From Collimonas antrihumi (GTDB lineage Bacteria; Pseudomonadota; Gammaproteobacteria; Burkholderiales; Burkholderiaceae_D), in contig NZ_JAGQED010000003.1 in the NCBI RefSeq assembly GCF_018304965.1, positions 62,001-126,000 of the forward strand: 64,000 nt of DNA, read 5' to 3'. Positions 34,841 to 44,412 of this stretch are shown in pieces. The notes below the pieces were generated by a model. That model was not told where the DNA came from. It ran no database searches and saw nothing but the letters and a program-made list of their open reading frames with translations. Every line of letters starts with the position of its first letter. The first letter of the stretch is position 1. The position numbers and the translations under genes were made by a program.

Positions 34841-36136
34841 ATGACTACACGTGAACAGCAAGTAGCAGCATTGGCCAAGGATTGGGCAGAGAACCCACGC
34901 TGGAAAGGCGTTACCCGCAATTATTCAGCGGAAGACGTGGTTCGTTTGCGCGGTTCGGTACAGATCGAACATTCGCTGGCGAAGCGCGGCGCCGACAAAC
35001 TGTGGACATTGCTGCACGAAGAGCCATTCGTCAACGCCCTCGGCGCACTGACCGGCAATCAAGCTATGCAACAGGTCAAGGCTGGCTTGAAAGCCATCTA
35101 TCTGTCGGGCTGGCAAGTTGCCGGCGACGCTAACCTGGCCGGTGAAATGTATCCTGACCAATCGCTGTATCCAGCCAATTCGGTACCGCTGGTGGTCAAG
35201 CGTATCAACAATACTTTCCAGCGCGCTGATCAGATCCAATGGTCGGAAGGCAAAAACGATATCGATTTTTTCGCGCCTATCGTGGCCGATGCAGAAGCCG
35301 GTTTCGGCGGCGTGCTGAATGCCTACGAACTGATGAAATCGATGATCGATGCCGGCGCAGCCGGTGTTCACTTCGAAGATCAGCTGGCATCCGTCAAGAA
35401 GTGCGGCCACATGGGCGGCAAGGTGCTGGTGCCAAGCCGCGAAGCAGTTGAAAAGCTGAACGCAGCGCGTCTGGCGGCCGACGTTTCGGGTACATCGACT
35501 CTGGTGATCGCTCGTACCGATGCTGAAGCGGCCGATTTGCTGACTTCCGATGTCGATGAAAACGACAAGCCTTTCCTGACTGGCGAGCGTACCGTCGAAG
35601 GTTTCTACAAGACCCGCCCAGGTATCGACCAGGCTGTCTCGCGCGCACTGGCTTACTCGCCATACGCCGATCTGGTGTGGTGTGAAACCGGCAAGCCGGA
35701 CCTGGCTTTCGCCAAGAAATTCGCAGAAGCGGTGCATGCCAGGTTCCCGGGCAAGATGCTGGCGTATAACTGCTCGCCATCGTTCAACTGGAAAAAGAAC
35801 CTGGACGACGCGACCATTGCCAAGTTCCAGAAAGAACTGGGCGCCATGGGTTACAAGTTCCAGTTCATCACGTTGGCCGGTTTCCATGCATTGAACTACT
35901 CGATGTTCAACCTGGCGCACGGTTATGCGCGCAACCAGATGTCCGCATTCGTCGAACTGCAAGAAGCCGAATTCGCCGCCGCCGACAAGGGCTTTACCGC
36001 GGTCAAGCATCAACGCGAAGTCGGCACCGGTTATTTCGATGCAGTGACCCAGGCTATCCAGCAAGGTCAGTCGTCGACCACCGCTTTGCACGGTTCGACT
36101 GAAGATGAGCAATTCTTCGAAGCGAAGGTTGCATAA
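34841..36136 (+). CDS. aceA: Isocitrate lyase
   Basis: AceA splits isocitrate to succinate and glyoxylate, the first glyoxylate-shunt step, needed on acetate or fatty acids. The 431-aa protein has the signature '[13 protein letters not shown]' with the catalytic Cys, 'DADAGFGG'-equivalent '[22 protein letters not shown]', and '[14 protein letters not shown]'. AGGAGAACGACG precedes the ATG. Malate synthase is not next to it. A hairpin and REP-like repeats follow the gene. Confidence 0.97.
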   Translation: MTTREQQVAALAKDWAENPRWKGVTRNYSAEDVVRLRGSVQIEHSLAKRGADKLWTLLHEEPFVNALGALTGNQAMQQVKAGLKAIYLSGWQVAGDANLAGEMYPDQSLYPANSVPLVVKRINNTFQRADQIQWSEGKNDIDFFAPIVADAEAGFGGVLNAYELMKSMIDAGAAGVHFEDQLASVKKCGHMGGKVLVPSREAVEKLNAARLAADVSGTSTLVIARTDAEAADLLTSDVDENDKPFLTGERTVEGFYKTRPGIDQAVSRALAYSPYADLVWCETGKPDLAFAKKFAEAVHARFPGKMLAYNCSPSFNWKKNLDDATIAKFQKELGAMGYKFQFITLAGFHALNYSMFNLAHGYARNQMSAFVELQEAEFAAADKGFTAVKHQREVGTGYFDAVTQAIQQGQSSTTALHGSTEDEQFFEAKVA

Positions 36137-36167
36137 AGCGGCTTCGAATAGTTTCTTCCGCGTCATT

Positions 36168-36207
36168 GGCGACCCCGTCTAGGCGACCCCGTCTAGGCGA
36201 CCCCGTC
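36168..36207. repeat. 14-bp tandem repeat after aceA
   Basis: GGCGACCCCGTCTA occurs twice and a third time truncated, directly abutting the REP-like pair at 36205. The last unit supplies the first bases of that palindrome, which suggests slippage at the repeat edge. Confidence 0.7.
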
Positions 36208-36271
36208 ATTCCCGCGCACGCGGGAATCCATTTTAGGCAGCAACTTGGATCCCCGCGTTCGCGGGGATGAC
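36205..36271. repeat. REP-like palindromic pair after aceA
   Basis: A palindrome beginning GTCATTCCCGCGCACG (36205-36230) faces a second one ending CGCGGGGATGAC (36246-36271) over 15 bp. It is the same family as at 28365-28430 and within both MITE-like elements. It may stabilise the 3' end of the aceA mRNA. Confidence 0.85.
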
Positions 36272-36314
36272 GACAGTTTTAGAGGTCGCTGGTATTATCT
36301 TGCCAATAACCTGG

Positions 36315-36345
36315 AAGGCCGCATCTCACAAGGATGCGGCCTTTT
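36315..36345. terminator. Terminator between aceA and the convergent lrp gene
   Basis: AAGGCCGCATC / GATGCGGCCTT with a 7-nt loop, followed by TTTT on the plus strand. It lies 178 nt after aceA, beyond the repeats, and 16 nt before the end of the lrp-type gene, so it can end both. Confidence 0.8.
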
Positions 36346-36360
36346 CATTTGGCTGACGCT

Positions 36361-36837
36361 TTACGCGGCCGGCAACGGCAGCATGTTGGTCGCTTTGATT
36401 TCATCCAGGCAGACGCTGGAACGGACGCCGCTGACGCCGCGCATGCGCATCAGCTTTTCCATCAGAAAATCCGACAGTTCTTTCAAGTCGTGTGCGGTGA
36501 CCTTCAGCACATAATCGAAATCACCGGTAATCGAGTAGCATTCCAGAATCTGCGGCCATTCGTTGATGGCGGTCCTGAATCCGGACAAATCGTTGATATG
36601 ACCTTTTTCCATCGATACGTGGACGAAGGCAATCACGTTTAAGCCGAGGCTGGCGGGGCTCAACCTGGTCTCATAGCCGACTATGAACCCCGCTTCTTCC
36701 AGCCGGCGGTGGCGGCGATGGCATTGGGGCGCCGATAAATTGACGGCTTCCGCCAGCTCTAGATTGGATGCGCGACCATTTTTCTGCAAAAAAGTTAACA
36801 TTTTGCGGTCGATTTGATCGATATCAATTTTGTGCAA
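36361..36837 (-). CDS. Lrp/AsnC-family regulator of the aromatic amino acid block
   Basis: The 158-aa protein has an AsnC helix-turn-helix ('IDQIDRKMLTFLQKNGRASNLELAEAVNLSAPQCHRRHRRLEEAGFI') and a RAM ligand domain ('VIAFVHVSMEKG', 'ECYSITGDFDYVLKV'). The start codon appears to be TTG at 36837 with GAGA a few bases upstream; no ATG fits the conserved N-terminus. It is divergent to the ABC importer gene at 37041. Members of this group respond to amino acids, so regulation of the importer, dehydrogenase and hppD by tyrosine or phenylalanine is a reasonable inference. Confidence 0.88.
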   Translation of the reverse strand: MHKIDIDQIDRKMLTFLQKNGRASNLELAEAVNLSAPQCHRRHRRLEEAGFIVGYETRLSPASLGLNVIAFVHVSMEKGHINDLSGFRTAINEWPQILECYSITGDFDYVLKVTAHDLKELSDFLMEKLMRMRGVSGVRSSVCLDEIKATNMLPLPAA

Positions 36838-37040
36838 TTTATTCTCGATTTATGGGTTTGTAGCGAAATTATATTTCATAACCCGTTAAAAAACGGCCTC
36901 AACTCGCAAACCAATTTTCAACGTTAAAAGCTATACTTTTTTCAAAATACTATATAGCGCCGCAAGGAGAAAACCTTTGTTGCAATATAATAAAGAAGCC
37001 GATTCCCGGCACCCAAACTGACCTATTTGGAGACAAATCC

Positions 37041-38018
37041 ATGAAATTTCCTTTCTTGCGTTCTGCGATCGCATCTGTAGTCTTGCTCAGTCTGGCGGGT
37101 GTATCCGCTTCCGCCGCCTATGCGGCCGACAAAACAGTGGTAGTCACGGCAATCGTTGAACATCCGGCGCTTGATGCTGTGCGCGATGGCGTCAAGGATG
37201 AGTTGAAAGCTTCCGGCTACGAGGCTGGCAAGAATCTGAAATTCGAATACCAAAGCGCGCAAGGCAACAACGCTACGGCGTCGCAGATCGCCCGCAAGTA
37301 TGCCGGTAGCCAGCCGGATGTCGCGGTGGCGATTGCCACTCCTTCCGCGCAGGCGCTGGTGGCTGCCACCAAGACCGTGCCTATCGTGTACGCAGCGGTA
37401 ACCGATCCGGTCGCAGCCAAGCTGGTGAAGAGCTGGGATGCTTCCGGCACCAATGTCACCGGTGTTTCCGACATGTCGCCATTGGCCAAGCAGATCGATC
37501 TGATCCGCCAGGTCGCGCCTAAGGCCAAGCGCATCGGTGTGATCTACAGCCCGGGCGAAGCGAATTCGGTATCCATCGTCGAATCCCTCAAGAAACTGCT
37601 GGCCGGCACCGACCTGACTCTGGTCGAAGCCGCTGCCGCCCGCACCATCGATGTGCCTAGCGCCACGCAGAGCCTGATCGGCAAAGCCGACGTCATTTAC
37701 GCGCCTACCGACAACAATGTCATGTCGGCATTTGAAGGCATTGTCAAAGTGGCGGAACAAGCCAAGTTGCCTATCGTCGCGGCTGACACCGGTGCGGTAA
37801 AGCGCGGTGCGGCAGCTGCCATCGGTTTGAATTATTACGATCTGGGCCGTCAAACCGGCAAGATCGTGGTGCGCATCCTGAAGGGTGAAGCGGCTGGCAA
37901 GATCGCCTCGCAAACCAGCACGACATTTGAACTCTACGTTAATCCTAAAGCTGCGCAAAGACAGGGGCTGACCTTGTCGCCTGAACTGATCAAGTCGGCC
38001 AAGGTTGTCGAACAATAA
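37041..38018 (+). CDS. TrpX-type ABC transporter substrate-binding protein
   Basis: The 325-aa protein has a signal peptide ending 'SAAYAADK' and the ABC_sub_bind fold ('VVVTAIVEHPALDAVRDGVKDEL', 'VPIVYAAVTDPVAAKLV', 'TNVTGVSDMSPLAKQIDLI', 'IYAPTDNNVMSAFEGIV'). This family includes the TrpX proteins of tryptophan/tyrosine importers. With a permease and ATPase directly downstream and aromatic catabolic genes after them, the ligand is most likely an aromatic amino acid. Ligand prediction is inference. Confidence 0.88.
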   Translation: MKFPFLRSAIASVVLLSLAGVSASAAYAADKTVVVTAIVEHPALDAVRDGVKDELKASGYEAGKNLKFEYQSAQGNNATASQIARKYAGSQPDVAVAIATPSAQALVAATKTVPIVYAAVTDPVAAKLVKSWDASGTNVTGVSDMSPLAKQIDLIRQVAPKAKRIGVIYSPGEANSVSIVESLKKLLAGTDLTLVEAAAARTIDVPSATQSLIGKADVIYAPTDNNVMSAFEGIVKVAEQAKLPIVAADTGAVKRGAAAAIGLNYYDLGRQTGKIVVRILKGEAAGKIASQTSTTFELYVNPKAAQRQGLTLSPELIKSAKVVEQ

Positions 38019-38160
38019 GATGTGCGTGGATGGCCGTTGCGGCCATCCATTCGTCTGATTCTGTTTTGTTGGTGAGCCACCTCGCCAGCGGCCTGCAGCC
38101 TGGCTGCGGCGGCCATTGGCGAGGTGGTTCTGTAGCTTATTTAGGAAGTAAAGGAAGTAT

Positions 38161-39108
38161 ATGTCGCTCATCGCTTCGCTTGGCGCCATCGAGATCGGCC
38201 TGATTTTCGGCCTGGTCGCGCTTGGCGTGTTCTTGTCTTTTCGTGTCGTCAATTTTCCCGACCTGACGGTCGACGGCAGTTTTCCCCTCGGCGGCGCAGT
38301 TGCCGCAACGCTGATTGTCTCTGGCTGGAATCCATTCCTCGCTACCTTCGTCGCGCTGCTGGCCGGCGGACTGGCAGGCTGCGTGACCGCCTGTCTGAAT
38401 GTGTATCTCAAGATCATGCAATTGCTGGCCAGTATCCTGGTGATGATTGCGCTGTATTCGGTCAACCTGCGCATCATGGGCAAACCTAACGTGGCGCTGA
38501 TTAGCGAGCCGACGGTGTTCAGCACGATTCGCATCGGCGATTTGCCGGATTACTGGGTGCAGCCGTTGGTGATGGTAGTGATCGTACTGATTGCCAAGAT
38601 CTTGCTGGATGCCTTTTTTGCGTCCGAGACCGGGCTGTCGATGCGTGCCACCGGCGCCAACGCGCGCATGGCGCGCGCCCAGGGCATCTCTACCAATCGC
38701 CAGACTGTCTGGGGCCTGGCTATCTCCAATGCGCTGGTGGCGCTGGCTGGCGCGCTGTATGTACAGACACAGGGCGGCGCCGATATTTCGATGGGCATCG
38801 GCACCATCGTGATCGGACTGGCGGCGGTGATCATCGGCGAAACAGTGGTGCCGGCACGCAGCCTGGTGATCACTACCGCGGCGTGTATCTTCGGCGCCGT
38901 GCTCTATCGCTTTTTCATCGCACTGGCGCTGGATATGGATTTTATCGGCCTCAAGGCGCAGGACCTGAATCTGGTGACGGCATTGCTGGTCGGGTTCGCG
39001 CTGTTGATACCTAACTTCAAGCGCAGCTACGGCCGCATGCGCGGCAACGCGAAACTCAAACCTTCTGGCACCAGTGTCGTGCCGGCCACCCGGGAAGGGG
39101 AAAACTGA
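38161..39108 (+). CDS. ABC transporter permease (TrpY-type)
   Basis: The 315-aa protein has about nine hydrophobic helices and the branched-chain-type permease features 'NFPDLTVDGSFPLGGAVAATLI' and 'GLSMRATGANARMARAQGISTNRQTVWGLAISNALVALAGALYVQ'. It forms the channel for the preceding binding protein. AAGGAAGTAT precedes the ATG. It overlaps the ATPase start by 1 bp. Confidence 0.9.
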   Translation: MSLIASLGAIEIGLIFGLVALGVFLSFRVVNFPDLTVDGSFPLGGAVAATLIVSGWNPFLATFVALLAGGLAGCVTACLNVYLKIMQLLASILVMIALYSVNLRIMGKPNVALISEPTVFSTIRIGDLPDYWVQPLVMVVIVLIAKILLDAFFASETGLSMRATGANARMARAQGISTNRQTVWGLAISNALVALAGALYVQTQGGADISMGIGTIVIGLAAVIIGETVVPARSLVITTAACIFGAVLYRFFIALALDMDFIGLKAQDLNLVTALLVGFALLIPNFKRSYGRMRGNAKLKPSGTSVVPATREGEN

Positions 39109-39902
39109 TGTTGCAATTGAATAATCTGGAAATTACTTTCAATCCCGGCACGCCTATCGAAAACAAGGTGCTGCGCGGTCTTTCGTTAGAGATTCCGTCA
39201 GGGCAGTTTGTCACCGTCATCGGTTCCAACGGCGCCGGCAAGTCGACCATGTTGAATGCGGTCTGCGGCGACCTGATGGTGGATAGCGGCAGCATCACGA
39301 TCGATGGCGCCGATGCTACCCGGCGTACCAGCTGGCAGCGCGCCGATCTGGTGGCGCGGGTGTTCCAGGATCCGATGGCGGGCACTTGCGAAAGCCTGAC
39401 GATTGAAGAAAACATGGCGCTGGCGTGGAAGCGCGGCGCCAAGCGTGGCCTGCGCTTCTCCTTGAACCGTTCCATGCGCGAACTGTTCCGGGAAAAGCTC
39501 AGCATTCTCGGCCTGGGGTTGGAAAACCGTCTGTCCGACCGGATGGGTTTGTTGTCCGGTGGCCAGCGCCAGGCAGTCAGCCTGTTGATGGCTTCGTTGC
39601 AACCGTCGCGCATCTTGCTGCTGGACGAGCATACCGCCGCGCTGGATCCGAAAACCGCGGCCTTCATCCTGGCGCTGACCGCCAAGATCGTCGAGTCCAG
39701 CCAGCTGACGGCAATGATGGTGACGCACAGCATGCGGCAGGCGCTCGATTACGGCACCCGCACGGTGATGCTACACCAGGGAAAAGTGATCCTGGACGTG
39801 CATGGCGAGCAGCGGCGCGGCCTGGATGTGCCGGATCTGCTGCGCATGTTTGAAACCACGCGCGGTGAAAAAATTGATGACGACAAATTGTTGCTCGGCT
39901 AA
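39108..39902 (+). CDS. ABC transporter ATPase (TrpZ-type)
   Basis: The 264-aa protein is the energising subunit: Walker A 'GSNGAGKSTMLNAVCGD', Q-loop 'VFQDPMAGTCESLTIEENMALA', signature 'LSGGQRQAVSLLMASL', Walker B 'ILLLDEHTAALDPKT' and H-loop 'VTHSMRQALDYG'. Its ATG overlaps the permease stop (TGATG), so the two are co-translated. It completes the three-part importer. Confidence 0.93.
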   Translation: MLQLNNLEITFNPGTPIENKVLRGLSLEIPSGQFVTVIGSNGAGKSTMLNAVCGDLMVDSGSITIDGADATRRTSWQRADLVARVFQDPMAGTCESLTIEENMALAWKRGAKRGLRFSLNRSMRELFREKLSILGLGLENRLSDRMGLLSGGQRQAVSLLMASLQPSRILLLDEHTAALDPKTAAFILALTAKIVESSQLTAMMVTHSMRQALDYGTRTVMLHQGKVILDVHGEQRRGLDVPDLLRMFETTRGEKIDDDKLLLG

Positions 39903-39975
39903 ACATGCGGCCGCGCGCAACGTACAACATACAACGTACAACGTTATTGCAGCTACAGATATCCCTAGGAGAAGT

Positions 39976-41238
39976 ATGAAGGCTTTACTCAATGCGTTTG
40001 AAAGCAAAGCGCCGGAAATCGTCTTTGAATGGCATGACGCGGAAACCCCGGCGCGCGGCTGGATTGTCATCAATTCGCTGCGCGGCGGTGCCGCCGGCGG
40101 TGGCACCCGCATGCGCAGCGGCCTGGACCGGCGCGAGGTCGAGTCGCTGGCGAAGACCATGGAAGTCAAATTCACCGTCTCCGGCCCGGCCATCGGCGGC
40201 GCTAAATCGGGCATCGATTTCGATCCTGCCGATCCGCGCAAGGATGGCGTGCTGAGCCGTTGGTACAGGGCGGTGACGCCATTGCTCAAAACCTATTACG
40301 GCACCGGCGGCGATTTGAATGTCGATGAGGTCCATGAGGTGATTCCGATGACCGAAAGTTATGGTCTGTGGCATCCGCAGGAAGGAATCGTAAATGGCCA
40401 TTTCCAGCCTAGCGATAGTGAGCGGATCCAGAAAGTAGGGCAGTTGCGCATGGGCGTGGCCAAGGTGGTGGAAGACGTGCGCTACACGCCGGCTGCCAGC
40501 CGCAAATACCTGGTGGCAGACCTGATCACCGGCTGGGGCGTGGCCGAATCCGTATTGCATTACTACCGCTTGTATGGCGGTAGCGTAGAAGGCAAGCGCG
40601 TGATCGTGCAGGGCTGGGGTAATGTCGGCTCGACTGCTGCGTATTACTTGTCCAAGGCCGGTGCGCGCGTGGTCGGCATCATCGACCGCAATGGCGGCCT
40701 GGTCAATGCCGGCGGCTTCAGCCATGAAGAAGTGCATGCCTTGTTCCTCGCCAAGCAGGGCAACCAGTTGATCGCCGAGAACATGCTGTCCTTCGAGGCT
40801 TGCAATGCAGCGATCTGGAGCATCGGCGCCGATATCTTCCTGCCTTGCGCCGGCTCGCGCCTGGTCAGGCAGGAGCAGGTGGATCAACTGATCGCCAACG
40901 GCCTCGAAGTGGTTTCCAGCGGCGCCAACGTGCCGTTTGCCGACAGCGACATATTCTACGGCCCGATCTATGAGCACGCCGATAACCGCGTCGCCGTGAT
41001 ACCGGATTTTGTCGCCAATTGCGGCATGGCGCGCGCCTTCGCATTCCTGATGCAAAGCCAGGTCGAGATATCGGATGAAGCCATCTTCGGCGACGTCTCG
41101 GCAACGGTGGCCGCCGCTCTTGAAAAATGCCACAGCCATTCCGCCAGCCATACCGGTATTGCGAAAGTGGCTTTTGAAATCGCCTTGCAGCAATTGATTA
41201 CGCCAGAAATCCCGGGGCAAGCTGCTACCCGCAGCTGA
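39976..41238 (+). CDS. Glu/Leu/Phe/Val dehydrogenase family protein
   Basis: The 420-aa protein is an NAD(P)-dependent amino acid dehydrogenase that would deaminate an amino acid to the 2-oxo acid. The catalytic Lys is in 'SGPAIGGAKSGIDFDP', an Asp-containing 'GTGGDLNVDEV' follows, and the nucleotide domain begins 'VIVQGWGNVGSTAAYYLSKAGARVVGIID'. AGGAGA lies 3 nt before the ATG at 39976. Placed directly before hppD, it probably converts phenylalanine or tyrosine to the arylpyruvate. Glutamate as substrate cannot be excluded. Confidence 0.85.
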   Translation: MKALLNAFESKAPEIVFEWHDAETPARGWIVINSLRGGAAGGGTRMRSGLDRREVESLAKTMEVKFTVSGPAIGGAKSGIDFDPADPRKDGVLSRWYRAVTPLLKTYYGTGGDLNVDEVHEVIPMTESYGLWHPQEGIVNGHFQPSDSERIQKVGQLRMGVAKVVEDVRYTPAASRKYLVADLITGWGVAESVLHYYRLYGGSVEGKRVIVQGWGNVGSTAAYYLSKAGARVVGIIDRNGGLVNAGGFSHEEVHALFLAKQGNQLIAENMLSFEACNAAIWSIGADIFLPCAGSRLVRQEQVDQLIANGLEVVSSGANVPFADSDIFYGPIYEHADNRVAVIPDFVANCGMARAFAFLMQSQVEISDEAIFGDVSATVAAALEKCHSHSASHTGIAKVAFEIALQQLITPEIPGQAATRS

Positions 41239-41283
41239 TCCGTTTCGACCCGGTCCACCAGACTTTATTTGCAGGAGTACACC

Positions 41284-42360
41284 ATGTCCGATCTGTTTGA
41301 AAACCCTATGGGCCTGTGCGGCTTTGAATTCGTCGAGTTCGCATCGCCAACGCCGAACGTGCTGGAGCCGGCGTTCGAAGCCATGGGCTTCGTCAAGGTG
41401 GCGCGTCACCGCTCCAAGGATGTGACGCTGTATCGCCAGGGTGATATCAATTTCATCATCAACTACGAGCCGAAAAGTCCTGCTTATTACTTTGCTAAAG
41501 AGCATGGCCCGTCGGCGTGCGGCATGGCGTTTCGTGTCCATGATGCGCACCTGGCTTACCAGCGCGCGCTGGAGCGCGGCGCCGAGCCGATGGAGATCAA
41601 TACCGGTGTGATGGAGCTGCGCTTGCCGGCGATCAAAGGCATCGGCGGCGCGCCGCTGTATCTGATCGATCGTTTCACTCCGGGCAAATCGATCTATGAC
41701 ATCGATTTTGAATTCATCGAGGGCGTCGAGCGCAATCCTGCCGGCGCCGGCCTGAAAACCATCGACCATCTGACCCACAACGTGTACCGCGGCCGGATGG
41801 CGCACTGGGCTGCCTTTTACGAGCGACTGTTCAATTTCCGCGAAGTCCGCTATTTCGACATCAAAGGCGAATACACCGGGCTGACATCCAAAGCGATGAG
41901 CGCGCCAGACGGCAAGATAAGGATTCCCCTAAATGAAGAGTCATCCAAGGGTTCTGGCCAGATCGAAGAATTCCTGATGCAGTTCAATGGCGAAGGGATC
42001 CAGCATATTGCTTTGCAAACAGACAACCTGGTAAAGACCTGGGATGCGTTGAAGAAAATGGGCACGCCGTTCATGACAGCGCCGCCGGCAACCTATTACG
42101 AGATGCTGGAAGGGCGTTTGCCCGGCCACGGCGAGCCGACCGGCGAACTGCAAGCGCGCGGCATCCTGCTGGATGGCGTCTCGGACGACCAGGGTCAACG
42201 CCTGCTGCTGCAGATTTTTTCAGCAACTACCCTGGGTCCGGTGTTTTTCGAGTTTATCCAGCGTAAAGGCGATGAAGGCTTCGGCGAAGGCAATTTCAAG
42301 GCGCTGTTCGAGTCGATCGAGCGCGATCAGATACGCCGCGGCGTCCTGAAATCGGAATAA
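41284..42360 (+). CDS. hppD: 4-hydroxyphenylpyruvate dioxygenase
   Basis: HppD converts 4-hydroxyphenylpyruvate to homogentisate with Fe(II) and O2. The 358-aa protein has two VOC repeats; the Fe ligands are His in 'IDHLTHNV', His in 'QHIALQTDN' and Glu in '[10 protein letters not shown]'. '[17 protein letters not shown]' and '[16 protein letters not shown]' are family hallmarks. AGGAG precedes the ATG at 41284. It follows the dehydrogenase by 45 nt. Homogentisate dioxygenase and later genes are not in this window. Confidence 0.96.
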   Translation: MSDLFENPMGLCGFEFVEFASPTPNVLEPAFEAMGFVKVARHRSKDVTLYRQGDINFIINYEPKSPAYYFAKEHGPSACGMAFRVHDAHLAYQRALERGAEPMEINTGVMELRLPAIKGIGGAPLYLIDRFTPGKSIYDIDFEFIEGVERNPAGAGLKTIDHLTHNVYRGRMAHWAAFYERLFNFREVRYFDIKGEYTGLTSKAMSAPDGKIRIPLNEESSKGSGQIEEFLMQFNGEGIQHIALQTDNLVKTWDALKKMGTPFMTAPPATYYEMLEGRLPGHGEPTGELQARGILLDGVSDDQGQRLLLQIFSATTLGPVFFEFIQRKGDEGFGEGNFKALFESIERDQIRRGVLKSE

Positions 42361-42580
42361 ATCTAGTGGGGTTTTTACAACAGCTTGTCTTGGGGGAAAG
42401 TTGTGCTGATATGATGTCCGTTCAGCCTTACCCCCCCGACAACGCTGAAATGGCAGCACGCTAGTAGCAAGTAGTAAGGGGCAAGTAGAAGTGGCGGTAA
42501 GGCGATGGCTAAGGCGACGTAGCAATATGTGGCCATGCCATCGAAAAAAATCTAAAAATGTTCAACCTATGGAGACGTGC

Positions 42581-43669
42581 ATGAAAAAAATTACTTTGTT
42601 ATTGGCTGCGGCGGGGTTGGTCAGCGGCGGCGCTATGGCGCAAACCAATGTCACCATCTACGGTATTGTCGACACCAGCATCCGATATCTCAGCAGCGAT
42701 AACGCAGCCGGACAGAAAAACTTCATAGTCACGAATGGCGCGATCTCGAACAGTCGTTTGGGCTTCAAAGGCTCTGAAGATCTGGGCGGTGGCCTGAAAG
42801 CGATTTTCCGTCTCGAGAGTGGCTTTAATTCCGACACCGGCGGCATGTCCAGCCCTGGTGTCTTGTTCAACCGTCATTCCTACGTTGGTCTGAAAGGCAG
42901 TTTCGGCCAGATTACCGTGGGCCGTCAACAGACTCCGCTGTTCGATCTCATGGCAGATTACTTCGATCCGCTGACAGTCGGCAATTACGACCAGAATGCA
43001 TGGATGCCAGCTGGCGCGACCCTGGTCCGCAATTCGAACATGCTCAAGTATTACGGCACGTTCGGCGGCCTGGCAGCAGGTGTGAGCTATGCTGCGGGCG
43101 AGCAGGCCGGATCGGTCAGGCGCGGTAGTCAGATCGGCGGCACGCTGGCTTATACCGCTGGCCCGTTTGCCATTGGCGGCGGCTTTCAGCAAACTGTCAG
43201 CCCGACCAATTCGGACTGGAAAGACACTGCCTATAACCTGAGCCTTTCCTACACCTTGGGCGCGGCCAAGCTGTTCGGCGGCTACTATCGGATCAAGGAC
43301 AGCACTGGCACCACTCCTGCGTATTTCGGCGTTTCGAACAGCGTGGCTGCCATGAACGGCGGCATCGGCGGTGTCGAGCGTAAGGACAATGCTTACTTCC
43401 TGGGTGCGACCTTCCAGGCAACTCCAGCCTGGTCGCTGACAGCGGCTGGCTATTACGACAAGAGCAAGAACGTCACGGTCGCGACCTTGGGCAATCTGGG
43501 CGACGGCACTCGTTACGCGCTGGTCGGTGTTGCGGAATATGCCTTGTCCAAACGGACCCAGGTCTACGGTACGGTGGATTACAACAAGGCTAAGAATGCA
43601 GCCTTGTCGGAACTGGTTGGCAAGGATAGCGTGACTGGTGTCGCCGTCGGTATCCGTCACATTTTCTAA
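42581..43669 (+). CDS. Gram-negative porin (Burkholderiales type)
   Basis: The 362-aa precursor has a signal peptide ending 'SGGAMAQ' and the beta-barrel start 'TNVTIYGIVDTSIRYLS', with 'NSRLGFKGSEDLGGGLKAIFRLESGF' and the terminal 'VAVGIRHIF' ending in Phe for outer-membrane assembly. It would form a 16-strand trimeric diffusion pore. GGAGAC precedes the ATG at 42581. The 220-bp gap upstream probably holds its own promoter. It is not necessarily part of the hppD unit. Confidence 0.95.
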   Translation: MKKITLLLAAAGLVSGGAMAQTNVTIYGIVDTSIRYLSSDNAAGQKNFIVTNGAISNSRLGFKGSEDLGGGLKAIFRLESGFNSDTGGMSSPGVLFNRHSYVGLKGSFGQITVGRQQTPLFDLMADYFDPLTVGNYDQNAWMPAGATLVRNSNMLKYYGTFGGLAAGVSYAAGEQAGSVRRGSQIGGTLAYTAGPFAIGGGFQQTVSPTNSDWKDTAYNLSLSYTLGAAKLFGGYYRIKDSTGTTPAYFGVSNSVAAMNGGIGGVERKDNAYFLGATFQATPAWSLTAAGYYDKSKNVTVATLGNLGDGTRYALVGVAEYALSKRTQVYGTVDYNKAKNAALSELVGKDSVTGVAVGIRHIF

Positions 43670-43688
43670 GCAAAGAAATCAAGTAACC

Positions 43689-43714
43689 AAAAGCGCAGCT
43701 TCGGCTGCGCTTTT
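43689..43714. terminator. Terminator between the porin gene and modC
   Basis: AAAAGCGCAGC-TTCG-GCTGCGCTTTT, an 11-bp stem closed by a UUCG-type tetraloop and followed by a T run on the plus strand. It ends the porin transcript, and its A-rich left arm also serves modC from the other strand. Confidence 0.93.
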
Positions 43715-43715
43715 T

Positions 43716-44399
43716 TTACGTCCTGGCGGATGGCGCCGGCGCAATCATGCCGTCGCGGATCTCGAATATTTCGTCACCCAGCAAGGCCAGGTCCGCAGGA
43801 TCGTGGGTGATCACCATCATCGGCACGTTCAATTGCTTTTGCAGCTCGGACAATTCACGGCGCATCCTGTCGCGCAAACTCAAATCCAGCGCAGAAAACG
43901 GTTCGTCCAGCAACAAGATATCCGGTTCGAGCACCAATGCCCTGGCTAGCGCCACGCGTTGTCGCTGGCCGCCCGATAATTGATGCGGATAGCTATTGGC
44001 GGCGGCGCTCAGTTCGAACGAGGCCAGCCATTTCCTTACAGCCGGATGATCCTGCGGGTGGCGCAGATTGAAGCAGCCTGAACGCAAGCCGAAAGCCACG
44101 TTCTGGGCCGCGGTAAGGTGGGGGAACAGAGCGTAGTCCTGGAACAGATAGGCGACCTTGCGCTCTTGTGGCGGCAGACAGATTCCGGCCGCGCTATCGA
44201 ACAATGGCTTTTGCTTGAGGCGTATCAGGCCATCGTCAGGTGTCAGCAAACCGGCGATCGCCTGCAAGGTCAGGCTCTTGCCGGCGCCGGAAGGGCCGTA
44301 AAGCACCACGCGGTCGCTCTCGGTATGCAGGGCGATATCGAGATTGAAGCCGCGATCGTCGGCTTGCAGATGTTTGCGTATACGGATTTCGATGGTCAT
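43716..44399 (-). CDS. modC: Molybdate ABC transporter ATPase, short form without MOP domain
   Basis: The 227-aa protein carries Walker A '[16 protein letters not shown]', Q-loop '[22 protein letters not shown]', signature '[15 protein letters not shown]', Walker B '[12 protein letters not shown]' and H-loop 'ITHDPADL'. Typical ModC is ~350 aa with a C-terminal molybdate-binding MOP domain, which is absent here, so feedback inhibition by that route is lost. It lies 13 nt after modB. Confidence 0.9.
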   Translation of the reverse strand: MTIEIRIRKHLQADDRGFNLDIALHTESDRVVLYGPSGAGKSLTLQAIAGLLTPDDGLIRLKQKPLFDSAAGICLPPQERKVAYLFQDYALFPHLTAAQNVAFGLRSGCFNLRHPQDHPAVRKWLASFELSAAANSYPHQLSGGQRQRVALARALVLEPDILLLDEPFSALDLSLRDRMRRELSELQKQLNVPMMVITHDPADLALLGDEIFEIRDGMIAPAPSART

Positions 44400-44412
44400 G
44401 GCAAGGTCGTCA

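Noticed and set aside
37023-38534. 503-codon antisense frame across the importer genes
   Set aside because: It lies opposite two clear genes (binding protein and permease); composition is biased to Arg/Gly/His as expected of antisense frames in GC-rich DNA.
39985-41805. 606-codon antisense frame opposite the dehydrogenase and hppD
   Set aside because: Long but antisense to two genes with full catalytic motifs; no domain or start signal of its own.
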